Shown one piece after another: positions 15,321-21,375 of a stretch of DNA of 21,375 nt. The stretch lies in contig JAQBZA010000008.1 of assembly GCA_027622795.1 (NCBI GenBank), positions 1 through 21,375 of the forward strand, given 5' to 3'. Position 1 is the stretch's first letter. Each line of letters starts with the position of its first letter. Source of the stretch: Planctomycetota bacterium (GTDB lineage: Bacteria; Planctomycetota; Planctomycetia; Pirellulales; UBA1268). A program made the translations under genes and the position numbers. The notes beneath the pieces are model-generated. The model worked only from the letters and a program-made list of their open reading frames with translations, did not search any database and had not been told where the DNA came from.

Positions 15321-17978
15321 TCAGGGTGGCCCCGGTGGGGTCGCCACCTTCTCCAAAGCTCGTCGCAATGACTCCATTTGCTGCGCGTCGGTGATCTTGC
15401 GACCTGCCTTGTCGCTGATATGAAACGCATCGACGACCTGGTCGGAATAGGTGCCGATCTTGGCCGCCTGCACGGAGATGCCCGCATCGAAGAGTGTGCG
15501 GGCGATGGAATACAGCAGCCCCGCCGAATCGTGAGTGAAGACCTCGAGGATCGTGGACCGTTCTGAACTCTCATTGTCGAACAGCACCCGCGTCGGCAGC
15601 AGTGATGCAGGGGTCGGCTGCGGAGCAAATGGGTTCCAGAGCCTGGTGAAAACCGGGCGGTCTCCGACCCTGAGTGCTTTTCGCACCGCCTCGCGGATGT
15701 CGGCTAGGCGTTCCGCCGGAGGTGCTCCGCTGAAGTCGGGATCATGCACGACGAAATGGTCAATAATCAGGCCCCCGGGCAGCGTGTGGATGTCGGCCGC
15801 CAGAATCTCCAACCGCTGGCTCGTGAGAGCGCCAGTGAGTCGATGAAAGATGCCGTTGGCGACAGCCTCCCGGGTCCCCACCGTTATCGCGAGCGTCGAC
15901 GTCTCCTCCTGCCATTGGCATTCCACCACCACACCATCATCTGGCAGTCGTGCGAGTTGGCTGATGTGCTCGAGGATCGCCTCCGGGTCACGGTCCCTGA
16001 GGTAGGAGAGCGGAAGTGTGCGAGCCAACTCGACAATCTGGTCCGACGGGTCGCGATCGGTCAGCAGTGCTTCCAGCGCTCGCCCGGTCCGCTCGGCCCG
16101 CAGCGACGGGCTCTCACCATCGAGGTAGCCAAGCGTGCGGTAGTAGAGATCGCCGAGCAGGTCCCCTTTCCAGCGGGTCCAGGTCCCGGGCCCAACGGCA
16201 CTGACATCGGCCGCCGTGAGAACCGTAAGCATCCGCAGCACTTCGGGTGACCCGACTTCGCGAGCAAAGCGAACGACCAGACTGTTGTCGTCCACGTCGC
16301 GACGAAAGGCGAGATGGGCCATCAGCAGATGCTTGTGCACGAGAAACACGAGGATTTCGGCCTCATCGTCAGGAAGTTGAAAAAGCACGGCCACGTCGCG
16401 AGCGATGCGGGCGCCCACCTCGCTGTGATCCTCATCAAAACCCTTGCCGAGATCATGGATCAGGAGAGCAAGGAGCACCGTTCCCTTGCGTTTGATCTGC
16501 CGCCAGACACTGCCGAGCCAGCTTTCGTCGTCGGTCAGGGCGACAGCTTTTTCGACGGCGACAATGCAGTGCTCATCGACTGTGTATTTATGGTAGTTGT
16601 TGAATTGCAGCAGGTGACGGGCGTGTGCGAACGGGGGTACGAACTGCTCGAGCAGGCCAACCTCGTGGAGACTCCGCAAGGTGGTTCCGATGCTGTCGGG
16701 CGCCTCAAAGAGGGCGAGAAACCGGCGGCGTTCGGCCGGGCCAACCGGCTCCATCCGATTTTGTACGGCAGCCCGCACCCGTTGCCACGCCCCACTGTCG
16801 ACCGGCAGTCCATAGAGCGCCGACAGTTCGAGCAGTCGCAACGCCCCGTCGATGCTCTCGGTCGCGGCGGCGGGCGCTCCGGACAGCACTCGAATGGAAC
16901 CCGGTCCCACCGCATAGCGTCCGTCAACCCGATGCCCAAACAATCCGGTGACCCAGCGTTGCAGGGCCGGAGGCTGGCGACATTCCGCCGCGATCGCATC
17001 GGCCACATCCGCCACGCGACGTGTATGCCGAAAGTAATCCTGCATAAACCGCTCGACACCGAGCATGCCGCCGGCGGCCTCGATCCCGCGGGCCGCGGCA
17101 ATCCGCACCTGCTCATCGCGGGTGAGTTCATCCGCGGCCTTACCGGCATGCAGGTGAAGTTCGTTGCGGAGCCGAAGCAAAAACTCGGCAGCATCACGCA
17201 CGGCGTCGGCATCGTCCCGAGTGAGGCCTCCAGCCCGAGCGAGGTCATCAAGGGTCGCCGTTTCCGTCCACGACTCGTCGCCCCAGCGAACCAGGCCGAG
17301 CCAGCGAATCAGCTGCACATCGCGAAGGCCGCCAGGCGAACGCTTCACATTGGGCTCGAGCAGAAACACCGTCTCGCCAAACTTCCTTCGCTCCTCGTCT
17401 CGTGCAGCTGATAGAAGAGCTGTCATGCGGCGACGACCCCGCCGCACGATGCCCCACAGCCGGCTACGAAGCCGCCCCACGAGGTCGTTGCGACCTGCCA
17501 GCGTACGGCAGTCGAGCAGCGTGCTGAAGATCGTGGCATCGCCCGACGACAGCTGGGCCGCCTCCGCCACGCTCCGCACGCTCTGCCCCACAGTCAGCCC
17601 GGCGTCGAAGAGATCCTGCACAAGCCGCCGGGCAACGTTCGCCACAAGTCCCGCATCGATGCCTCCATCGGAGAGCAGCATCAGATCAATGTCGGAATAA
17701 GGCGCCATCTCCCGTCGGCCAAAGCCCCCATGGGCCACCAGCGCCACCTGCCGCGTTAGCCGTTCCGCCTCGGCAGGTTTACAGCCGGCGATCACCGACT
17801 GCCAGACCTCGATCACAAGTGCATCAAAGAGGTCGGTCGCGAGTCCGCAGGTGGCATACCCAAGGCCGCCCTCAGCATGCTGCGTGGCGATGCGACCCCG
17901 CAGACGGCCCAACGATTCCGTGGCTTGGGCCACCGCATGGCCAACTGAAGCTTCGGCAGGTTCGCGGGCCGCCGTCAT
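15321..17978 (-). CDS. glnD: Bifunctional PII uridylyltransferase/uridylyl-removing enzyme
   Basis: Senses glutamine and reversibly uridylylates PII proteins, thereby setting nitrogen control. The 885-residue length matches the family. Domains in order: nucleotidyltransferase with GGFGRREMAPYSDIDLMLL (84-102; metal-binding Asp96 and Asp98); the linker block EPNVKRSPGGLRD; an HD hydrolase domain with HDLGKG (His508, Asp509) and YHKYTVDEH upstream; two C-terminal ACT domains (about 700-770 and 808-880, the latter starting STILEVFTHDSAGLL). All signature residues look intact, so both activities are likely. The start at 17978 overlaps the stop of the upstream adenosyltransferase gene as ATGA; an ATG four codons earlier (17990) is possible. 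No PII gene is in the window. Confidence 0.96.
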   Translation of the reverse strand: MTAAREPAEASVGHAVAQATESLGRLRGRIATQHAEGGLGYATCGLATDLFDALVIEVWQSVIAGCKPAEAERLTRQVALVAHGGFGRREMAPYSDIDLMLLSDGGIDAGLVANVARRLVQDLFDAGLTVGQSVRSVAEAAQLSSGDATIFSTLLDCRTLAGRNDLVGRLRSRLWGIVRRGRRRMTALLSAARDEERRKFGETVFLLEPNVKRSPGGLRDVQLIRWLGLVRWGDESWTETATLDDLARAGGLTRDDADAVRDAAEFLLRLRNELHLHAGKAADELTRDEQVRIAAARGIEAAGGMLGVERFMQDYFRHTRRVADVADAIAAECRQPPALQRWVTGLFGHRVDGRYAVGPGSIRVLSGAPAAATESIDGALRLLELSALYGLPVDSGAWQRVRAAVQNRMEPVGPAERRRFLALFEAPDSIGTTLRSLHEVGLLEQFVPPFAHARHLLQFNNYHKYTVDEHCIVAVEKAVALTDDESWLGSVWRQIKRKGTVLLALLIHDLGKGFDEDHSEVGARIARDVAVLFQLPDDEAEILVFLVHKHLLMAHLAFRRDVDDNSLVVRFAREVGSPEVLRMLTVLTAADVSAVGPGTWTRWKGDLLGDLYYRTLGYLDGESPSLRAERTGRALEALLTDRDPSDQIVELARTLPLSYLRDRDPEAILEHISQLARLPDDGVVVECQWQEETSTLAITVGTREAVANGIFHRLTGALTSQRLEILAADIHTLPGGLIIDHFVVHDPDFSGAPPAERLADIREAVRKALRVGDRPVFTRLWNPFAPQPTPASLLPTRVLFDNESSERSTILEVFTHDSAGLLYSIARTLFDAGISVQAAKIGTYSDQVVDAFHISDKAGRKITDAQQMESLRRALEKVATPPGPP

Positions 17979-18514
17979 GCCGGATGCCATGGATCGTCGG
18001 CCACACCGTCGCGGGCGTTGGCCAAGCGAGCCAGCACGAAGAGCAGGTCACCGAGCCGGTTGAGGTACTCGATGGCGTTGGCCGGGATCATCGTTTCCAG
18101 ACGACTGGCCAGCGTCACCACCCGCCGCTCCGCCCGACGACAGACCGTGCGGGCGACATGCAGTTCAGCTGCCAGTGGCGTGCCGGTGGGCAGGATGAAA
18201 CACTTGAGTGGTTCGAGTTCCCCTTCGTATTCATCGATTGCCTGCTCAAGCACTTCAACGTGCCGCATTGTGATCCGTTCCTCTGAATCACCGGGCGTCG
18301 CCAGTTGTGCTCCGAGATCGAAGAGTTCGCACTGGATGCGGCGGAGCAGGGGATCAAACTGGGCCGCGGCAGGCAGCGTGCGAACGATGCCCAGATGACT
18401 ATTGAGCTCATCGACCGTGCCAAACGCCTCGATGCGGGCATGGTCTTTCGCGACCCGCGGGCCGCCAAAAAGGCCAGTTTCGCCGGCATCGCCCGTCTTG
18501 GTGTAGATCTTCAT
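17975..18514 (-). CDS. pduO: Cob(I)alamin adenosyltransferase, PduO type
   Basis: Transfers the adenosyl group of ATP to cob(I)alamin to make coenzyme B12. The 179-residue protein begins MKIYTKTGDAGETGLFGG, the classic N-terminal ATP-binding motif of PduO/MMAB enzymes. It continues with RIEAFGTVDELNSHLG, LFDLGAQLATP, FILPTGTPLAAELHVARTVCRRAERR (ATP and cobalamin contacts) and ends EYLNRLGDLLFVLARLAN. I place the start at 18514 to match the family N-terminus; an ATG at 18526 would add four residues but has GGAG directly against it. Its last bases overlap the glnD start (ATGA). No cobalamin-dependent enzyme or corrin pathway gene is adjacent, so the partner enzyme is unknown. Confidence 0.96.
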   Translation of the reverse strand: MKIYTKTGDAGETGLFGGPRVAKDHARIEAFGTVDELNSHLGIVRTLPAAAQFDPLLRRIQCELFDLGAQLATPGDSEERITMRHVEVLEQAIDEYEGELEPLKCFILPTGTPLAAELHVARTVCRRAERRVVTLASRLETMIPANAIEYLNRLGDLLFVLARLANARDGVADDPWHPA

Positions 18515-18544
18515 ACGTGCATACATCTCCGGGCGGTGGATCGT

Positions 18545-18573
18545 CTGACCATCTCGGCCAGACCCTCTATACT
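18545..18573 (+). promoter_or_regulatory. Candidate promoter for the TolB-like gene, near-leaderless
   Basis: CTGACC (18545-18550), a 17-base spacer, and TATACT (18568-18573) resemble a sigma70 promoter (four and five of six matches). The expected transcription start is about 18580-18581, at or one base before the ATG at 18581, which would give a leaderless mRNA. The same TATA core read on the minus strand (TATAGA) could serve the adenosyltransferase gene, but no matching -35 is visible there. Confidence 0.5.
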
Positions 18574-18580
18574 GCTGGTC

Positions 18581-19807
18581 ATGAACAGAACCTTCAAGAC
18601 AACTTCTTGCAGAAAAGGCTATCTCCGGCCTTTTTCATCATCTGGCTCGCCGCGCCGTGCGGCGGCAGGCGTTATCCCACGCGGAGTGATCTCTGCCATC
18701 GTGTATGGCATGGTAGCCGGTCATGCGGTGGCGGCCGAATCTGGTCTGGAAAGCCAGTTTTTCTCGGCGCCGGTGCGGCTCACGGAGGGCTTTCCCAAGG
18801 CTGGAGAAGGCTACTTTTCGCCGGCTGGAAATCAGATCTGCTATCAGGCCTTTCCGGAAGGCTATCCCTTCTACCAGATCTATGTGCAGGCTTTCGATGC
18901 CGCGGCGCCGCGGCCGACCACACCGCAGCGGATCAGCCCCGGTCGGGGTCGCACCACATGCAGCTGGTTCTCACCCGACGGGAGGCGGTTGCTGTTTGCA
19001 TCGAGCCATCTTGATCCGGCCCTTGCCGCCACCGAGCAGGCCGCCCGAGATCAGGCCGCCGAGGATGCCCGCACTGGTCGGCGGCGCCGCTACCAGTGGG
19101 ACTTCGATCCTCACATGGAGATTTTTTCGGTCGGCCTGTCTGGTACCGGCGAGGCGACACTCAAGCAGCTGACCGACTCACCTGGCTATGACGCCGAGTG
19201 CTCGTATTCTCCTGACGGCAAGCAGGTGCTCTTTGTCAGCGACCGTGACGGCGATCCCGACATCTACGTGATGCATGCTGATGGCACCAATGTCCGTCAG
19301 CTCACCAACGAACCCGGCTATGACGGCGGCCCCTTCTTCTCGCCCGACGGCCAGTGGATCACCTACCGCACCGACCGGCTGGAAAAAGACCTCCTCCAGA
19401 TTCATGTGATGAAGGCCGATGGCTCGGATGACGTGGCGATCACCAGCGGTGCCGGCGTGCGGTGGGCGCCGTTTTGGCACCCGACGCGACCGTGGCTGAT
19501 CTGGACCGGCGCCGATCACTCCGACCCGACCCAGCGGCCCAACTACGATCTCTGGATCGCCTGCTACGAAATGGCTAATGGCACGTTTCACTGCGGCCCT
19601 CCGCTGCGTCTCACCGATCACCCGGGCGCCGACGTGCTGCCGTCGTTCTCGCCCGACGGCACATTGCTGATGTGGACGGCCAGCCGCGATGGAGATGGGG
19701 GCGGCCGGGGGGCAACGAGTCAGCTTTGGCTGGCGACGCTCGATCTCGATGCGATCGAGGCCGCCCTGACAAAGCCGATGACCGAGGCCATCAATGCCGC
19801 ACGCTGA
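18581..19807 (+). CDS. TolB-like beta-propeller protein with PD40 repeats, exported
   Basis: A 408-residue protein with a long, basic N-terminus and a hydrophobic segment (about residues 31-50, GVISAIVYGMVAGHAVAA) that looks like a signal peptide. The mature part consists of WD40-like PD40 blades, each with a FSPDG-type strand: GYFSPAGNQICYQ, CSWFSPDGRRLLFAS, CSYSPDGKQVLFVSDRDGDPDIYVM, PFFSPDGQWITYRTDR and LPSFSPDGTLLMWTASRDG. This matches TolB-type propellers, which usually mediate protein contacts in the periplasm. No enzymatic domain is attached. The last 14 bases overlap proC, so the two are probably one transcript. The start was chosen for promoter placement and for the signal peptide; no ribosome-binding site is visible. 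The frame is open upstream into antisense of the adenosyltransferase gene, which I reject. Confidence 0.88.
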   Translation: MNRTFKTTSCRKGYLRPFSSSGSPRRAAAGVIPRGVISAIVYGMVAGHAVAAESGLESQFFSAPVRLTEGFPKAGEGYFSPAGNQICYQAFPEGYPFYQIYVQAFDAAAPRPTTPQRISPGRGRTTCSWFSPDGRRLLFASSHLDPALAATEQAARDQAAEDARTGRRRRYQWDFDPHMEIFSVGLSGTGEATLKQLTDSPGYDAECSYSPDGKQVLFVSDRDGDPDIYVMHADGTNVRQLTNEPGYDGGPFFSPDGQWITYRTDRLEKDLLQIHVMKADGSDDVAITSGAGVRWAPFWHPTRPWLIWTGADHSDPTQRPNYDLWIACYEMANGTFHCGPPLRLTDHPGADVLPSFSPDGTLLMWTASRDGDGGGRGATSQLWLATLDLDAIEAALTKPMTEAINAAR

Positions 19808-20606
19808 CACGATCGCCATGATCGGGGGAGGACAGATGGCTCTCGCCCTTGCCGACGGCTTCTGCCGGGCCGGCCTCCTGCAGCCGCAGCAGATCGTCGT
19901 GTCGGAGCCCCATCCCGACGCCCGGGCACGGCTCGAGGCGCGGCTGCCGGGAGTGCGGTTCGCTCAAAGCAGCACCGCGGCAGACGAGGCGGGCCTCGTG
20001 ATCCTCGCGGTCAAGCCGCAGCAGGCCGCCGAGGCCTGCGGTGCAATCGCCGGCCATCTGCGACCCGATGCCGTGCTGGTGTCGATCGTGGCCGGGCTTT
20101 CAACCGCAACGCTCCGCCAACTCGTTGGAATCGACCGCATCGTGCGGGTCATGCCCAACACCCCGTGCCTCGTCGGCAAAGGCGTGTCGGCGATCTGCCG
20201 CACGCCGGCGGTACGCGACGACTCCTTTCAGCGGGTGAGCACCCTGCTTGCTGCGGTCGGTACGGTGCATTCGGTTGACGAAGATCTCCTCGACGCGGTC
20301 ACCGGTCTCTCGGGGTCGGGCCCGGGCTACATCGCCATGGTGGTGGAATCATTGGCGGCCGGTGGCGTGGCAGCAGGCCTTCCCGAGCCGCTCGCGGTCG
20401 CCTTGGCTACGGAAACCCTCGCTGGCACAGCTGCCCTGCTGGAACAAAGCGGTGAGCATCCGGCCGAGATCAGGAAGCGGGTCTGCAGCCCTGGGGGCAC
20501 CACGCTGGCCGGCTTGGCGACCATGGATGAGGCGGGCGTCGCCCGCGGCCTCGCTGCTGGTGTCGTTGCCGCCCGCGACCGCGCCCGCGAACTCGGCTCG
20601 GGGTGA
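19794..20606 (+). CDS. proC: Pyrroline-5-carboxylate reductase
   Basis: Reduces 1-pyrroline-5-carboxylate to proline with NAD(P)H, the last step of proline synthesis. The 270-residue length is typical. The Rossmann motif is AMIGGGQMALALADGF (8-23); then VILAVKPQ (69-76), VRVMPNTPCLVGKGVSA (118-132), the ProC signature region AVTGLSGSGPGYIAMVVESL, and VCSPGGTTLAGL near the C-terminus. The ATG lies 14 bases inside the upstream TolB-like gene, with GAGG six bases ahead, so translation is probably coupled. The stop is followed directly by an intergenic stretch holding copy 2 of the structured element. No other proline gene is nearby. Confidence 0.97.
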   Translation: MPHADTIAMIGGGQMALALADGFCRAGLLQPQQIVVSEPHPDARARLEARLPGVRFAQSSTAADEAGLVILAVKPQQAAEACGAIAGHLRPDAVLVSIVAGLSTATLRQLVGIDRIVRVMPNTPCLVGKGVSAICRTPAVRDDSFQRVSTLLAAVGTVHSVDEDLLDAVTGLSGSGPGYIAMVVESLAAGGVAAGLPEPLAVALATETLAGTAALLEQSGEHPAEIRKRVCSPGGTTLAGLATMDEAGVARGLAAGVVAARDRARELGSG

Positions 20607-20640
20607 GGCTCCCGAAGAGCAACGGCTGCCGAGAGCGGTG

Positions 20641-20684
20641 AAAACCTCGATCTCGAGGGGCGAGCATACGCCCAAGCACCTCGA
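20641..20684 (+). repeat. Structured intergenic element, copy 2 (downstream of proC)
   Basis: Starting 35 bases after the proC stop, this segment matches the reverse strand of 5452-5493. The core TCGAGGGGCGAGCATACGCC (20653-20672) agrees at 18 of 20 positions. Both copies also share AAAA then CTCG on the left and AA, GC and CCTCGA on the right. Local pairing is possible as CCTCGA-TC-TCGAGG (20645-20658) or GGGCG/CGCCC (20658-20673). The intergenic stretch 20607-20744 also opens with GGCTCC, as copy 1 does. The long outer stem of copy 1 is not clearly preserved. Nothing else coding is seen in the gap. Confidence 0.65.
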
Positions 20685-20744
20685 TTTCCCCCGCCCCTTG
20701 GTACTCCGAACAGTCGGTCGAGGAGCAAGTTCGTATTCGGCCAG

Positions 20745-20897
20745 CTAGCGTCGCTTGGCCTTCTTGGCAGCTTTCGCTTTCTTGGCCTTCTTGGCTGTTT
20801 TCTTGGTGGCGGTTCGTTTGCCTGAGCCCGATCCGCCGAAGATGGCGTCCCAACCGTTGGCATAAGTATGGGTGCTGCCGACCCGAATCACCGACAT
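20745..20897 (-). CDS. Small protein with lysine/alanine-rich basic tail
   Basis: A 50-residue protein. Residues 1-22 (MSVIRVGSTHTYANGWDAIF plus GG) look like a short conserved head. Residues 27-50 contain 11 Lys and 3 Arg with Ala and Thr and no acidic residue, like the tails of histone H1-like or other nucleic-acid-binding proteins. GAGGAG (20905-20910 on the complementary strand) lies seven bases before the ATG, a strong argument that it is real and that this ATG rather than those upstream is used. From memory, small planctomycete proteins with a similar head and lysine tail exist, but I cannot verify this. It lies 55 bases downstream of the next gene on the same strand. DNA or RNA binding is inference from composition only. 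Confidence 0.75.
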   Translation of the reverse strand: MSVIRVGSTHTYANGWDAIFGGSGSGKRTATKKTAKKAKKAKAAKKAKRR

Positions 20898-20952
20898 GGT
20901 TCGTCTCCTCGGAACCCGCACGGACACCATGCCGTGACGGAATACCCTGTTC

Positions 20953-21354
20953 CTACTGATCAACAGCCGGGGGTGTCAAGATTTCCAAACAGACTCGGCC
21001 GATTGTCGCCGGAAGCGAAAGCCGACCGTGGGCATCAGGTGGCTCAAGAGCCATTCTGACAGCGGTGGCGACTGGCACCAGCACAAGCTCATTCCGGTCG
21101 ACCAGAAGTTCGGTTACGTCCTGCGACCAGCGGGAGCCTGAGCCGACGGTGATCGGCAGGGGCACAGCATTGAGAGTGAGCGAGGCAACGGACGGCTCCA
21201 CCATCGTCAGGAAAACCCTGATTCCGGGCTCCCTGCCAGGAGGCCGGCCGAACTGCCGCCGCCATGCAGCGGTCCCCGAAACTGGCGGCTCCCACACCGA
21301 CTGGAGGCGGATCTGGTGCCGAGCCAAGGCGGCGTGGTTGCGGTGGTCGCTCAT
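20953..21354 (-). CDS. Conserved-looking protein of unknown function, possible beta-sandwich
   Basis: A 133-residue soluble protein with no signal peptide or membrane helix. Residues about 30-105 alternate polar and hydrophobic positions as in beta-sheet proteins. The part ASLTLNAVPLPITVGSG, then SQDVTELLVDRNELVLVPV, resembles the strand pattern of galactose-binding-like (jelly-roll) domains of glycoside hydrolase family 2 type, where a DVT-LL-xxNEL motif is common. This is a weak resemblance and I see no catalytic residues. I chose ATG 21354, because a -10-like TATAAC lies just upstream and an in-frame TTG at 21363 would fall before the predicted transcription start. The lysine-tailed small gene follows by 55 bases and may be co-transcribed. 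Confidence 0.7.
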   Translation of the reverse strand: MSDHRNHAALARHQIRLQSVWEPPVSGTAAWRRQFGRPPGREPGIRVFLTMVEPSVASLTLNAVPLPITVGSGSRWSQDVTELLVDRNELVLVPVATAVRMALEPPDAHGRLSLPATIGRVCLEILTPPAVDQ

Positions 21355-21365
21355 GGGCGGCAACC

Positions 21366-21371
21366 GTTATA
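21366..21371 (-). promoter_or_regulatory. -10-like box upstream of the 133-residue protein gene
   Basis: On the minus strand TATAAC (five of six to consensus) lies 11 bases before the ATG at 21354. Transcription would start about five bases before the ATG, leaving almost no leader. The -35 region is outside the window, so the promoter cannot be confirmed. Confidence 0.4.
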
Positions 21372-21375
21372 CTTT

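Noticed and set aside
20749..20814. Tandem-repeat-like tract of TTCTTGGC-type units
   Set aside because: The repetition is explained by lysine and alanine codons of the basic tail, not by an independent repeat element.
1..21375. CRISPR arrays, tRNA or rRNA genes, insertion sequences and phage genes
   Set aside because: Scanning found no regularly spaced repeats, cloverleaf-like segments, transposase motifs or terminal inverted repeats with target duplications.

Overview
The window looks like chromosomal DNA of a high-GC planctomycete (Planctomycetota, plausibly Pirellulales). The clearest lineage markers are a DUF1559 pseudopilin-like protein, a Ser/Thr kinase fused through a membrane helix to a long WD40 tail, and secreted or small proteins of planctomycete type. 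The rest is mostly housekeeping metabolism. I see no tRNA, rRNA, CRISPR array, insertion sequence, phage gene or obvious genomic island. Coding density is very high. Almost all real genes are easy to tell from the many antisense open frames that the GC bias creates.

Layout, left to right. Positions 1-7033 (minus strand) hold pyruvate kinase (pyk). It is followed by a very tight set: argG, a polytopic membrane protein, a large secreted planctomycete protein, and an MscS-type channel cut by the window edge. Their junctions are TAAATG, an 18-base gap, and TGATG, so they are probably one operon. Positions 7125-10387 (plus) hold a short-chain dehydrogenase, a DUF1559 protein and a di-heme cytochrome c peroxidase. 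Positions 10293-13814 (minus) hold the kinase-WD40 protein, whose 3' end overlaps the peroxidase gene antisense by 95 bases. Positions 13995-15308 (plus) hold xylA, divergent from the kinase and with an unusual leader. Positions 15321-18514 (minus) hold a PduO-type cobalamin adenosyltransferase that overlaps glnD by ATGA. Positions 18581-20606 (plus) hold a TolB-like propeller protein overlapping proC. Positions 20745-21354 (minus) hold a 50-residue lysine-tailed protein and a 133-residue protein of unknown function.

Several genes touch central carbon, nitrogen and amino-acid metabolism: pyk, xylA, glnD, argG and proC. They lie in separate transcription units, so I do not claim a single pathway. 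The pyruvate kinase carries residues associated with potassium-independent enzymes.

No obviously new multi-gene defence or biosynthetic system is visible. The most interesting unexplained signal is a short structured intergenic element present twice, at 5431-5507 and 20641-20684. Each copy lies just downstream of a gene (pyk and proC) and in that gene's orientation. The two share a 20-base core with 18 matches and further flanking similarity. The other signals worth attention are the xylA leader (palindrome, promoter-like hexamers and an intrinsic-terminator-like hairpin), two promoters placed so close to start codons that leaderless or near-leaderless mRNAs are likely, and the argG/MscS operon.
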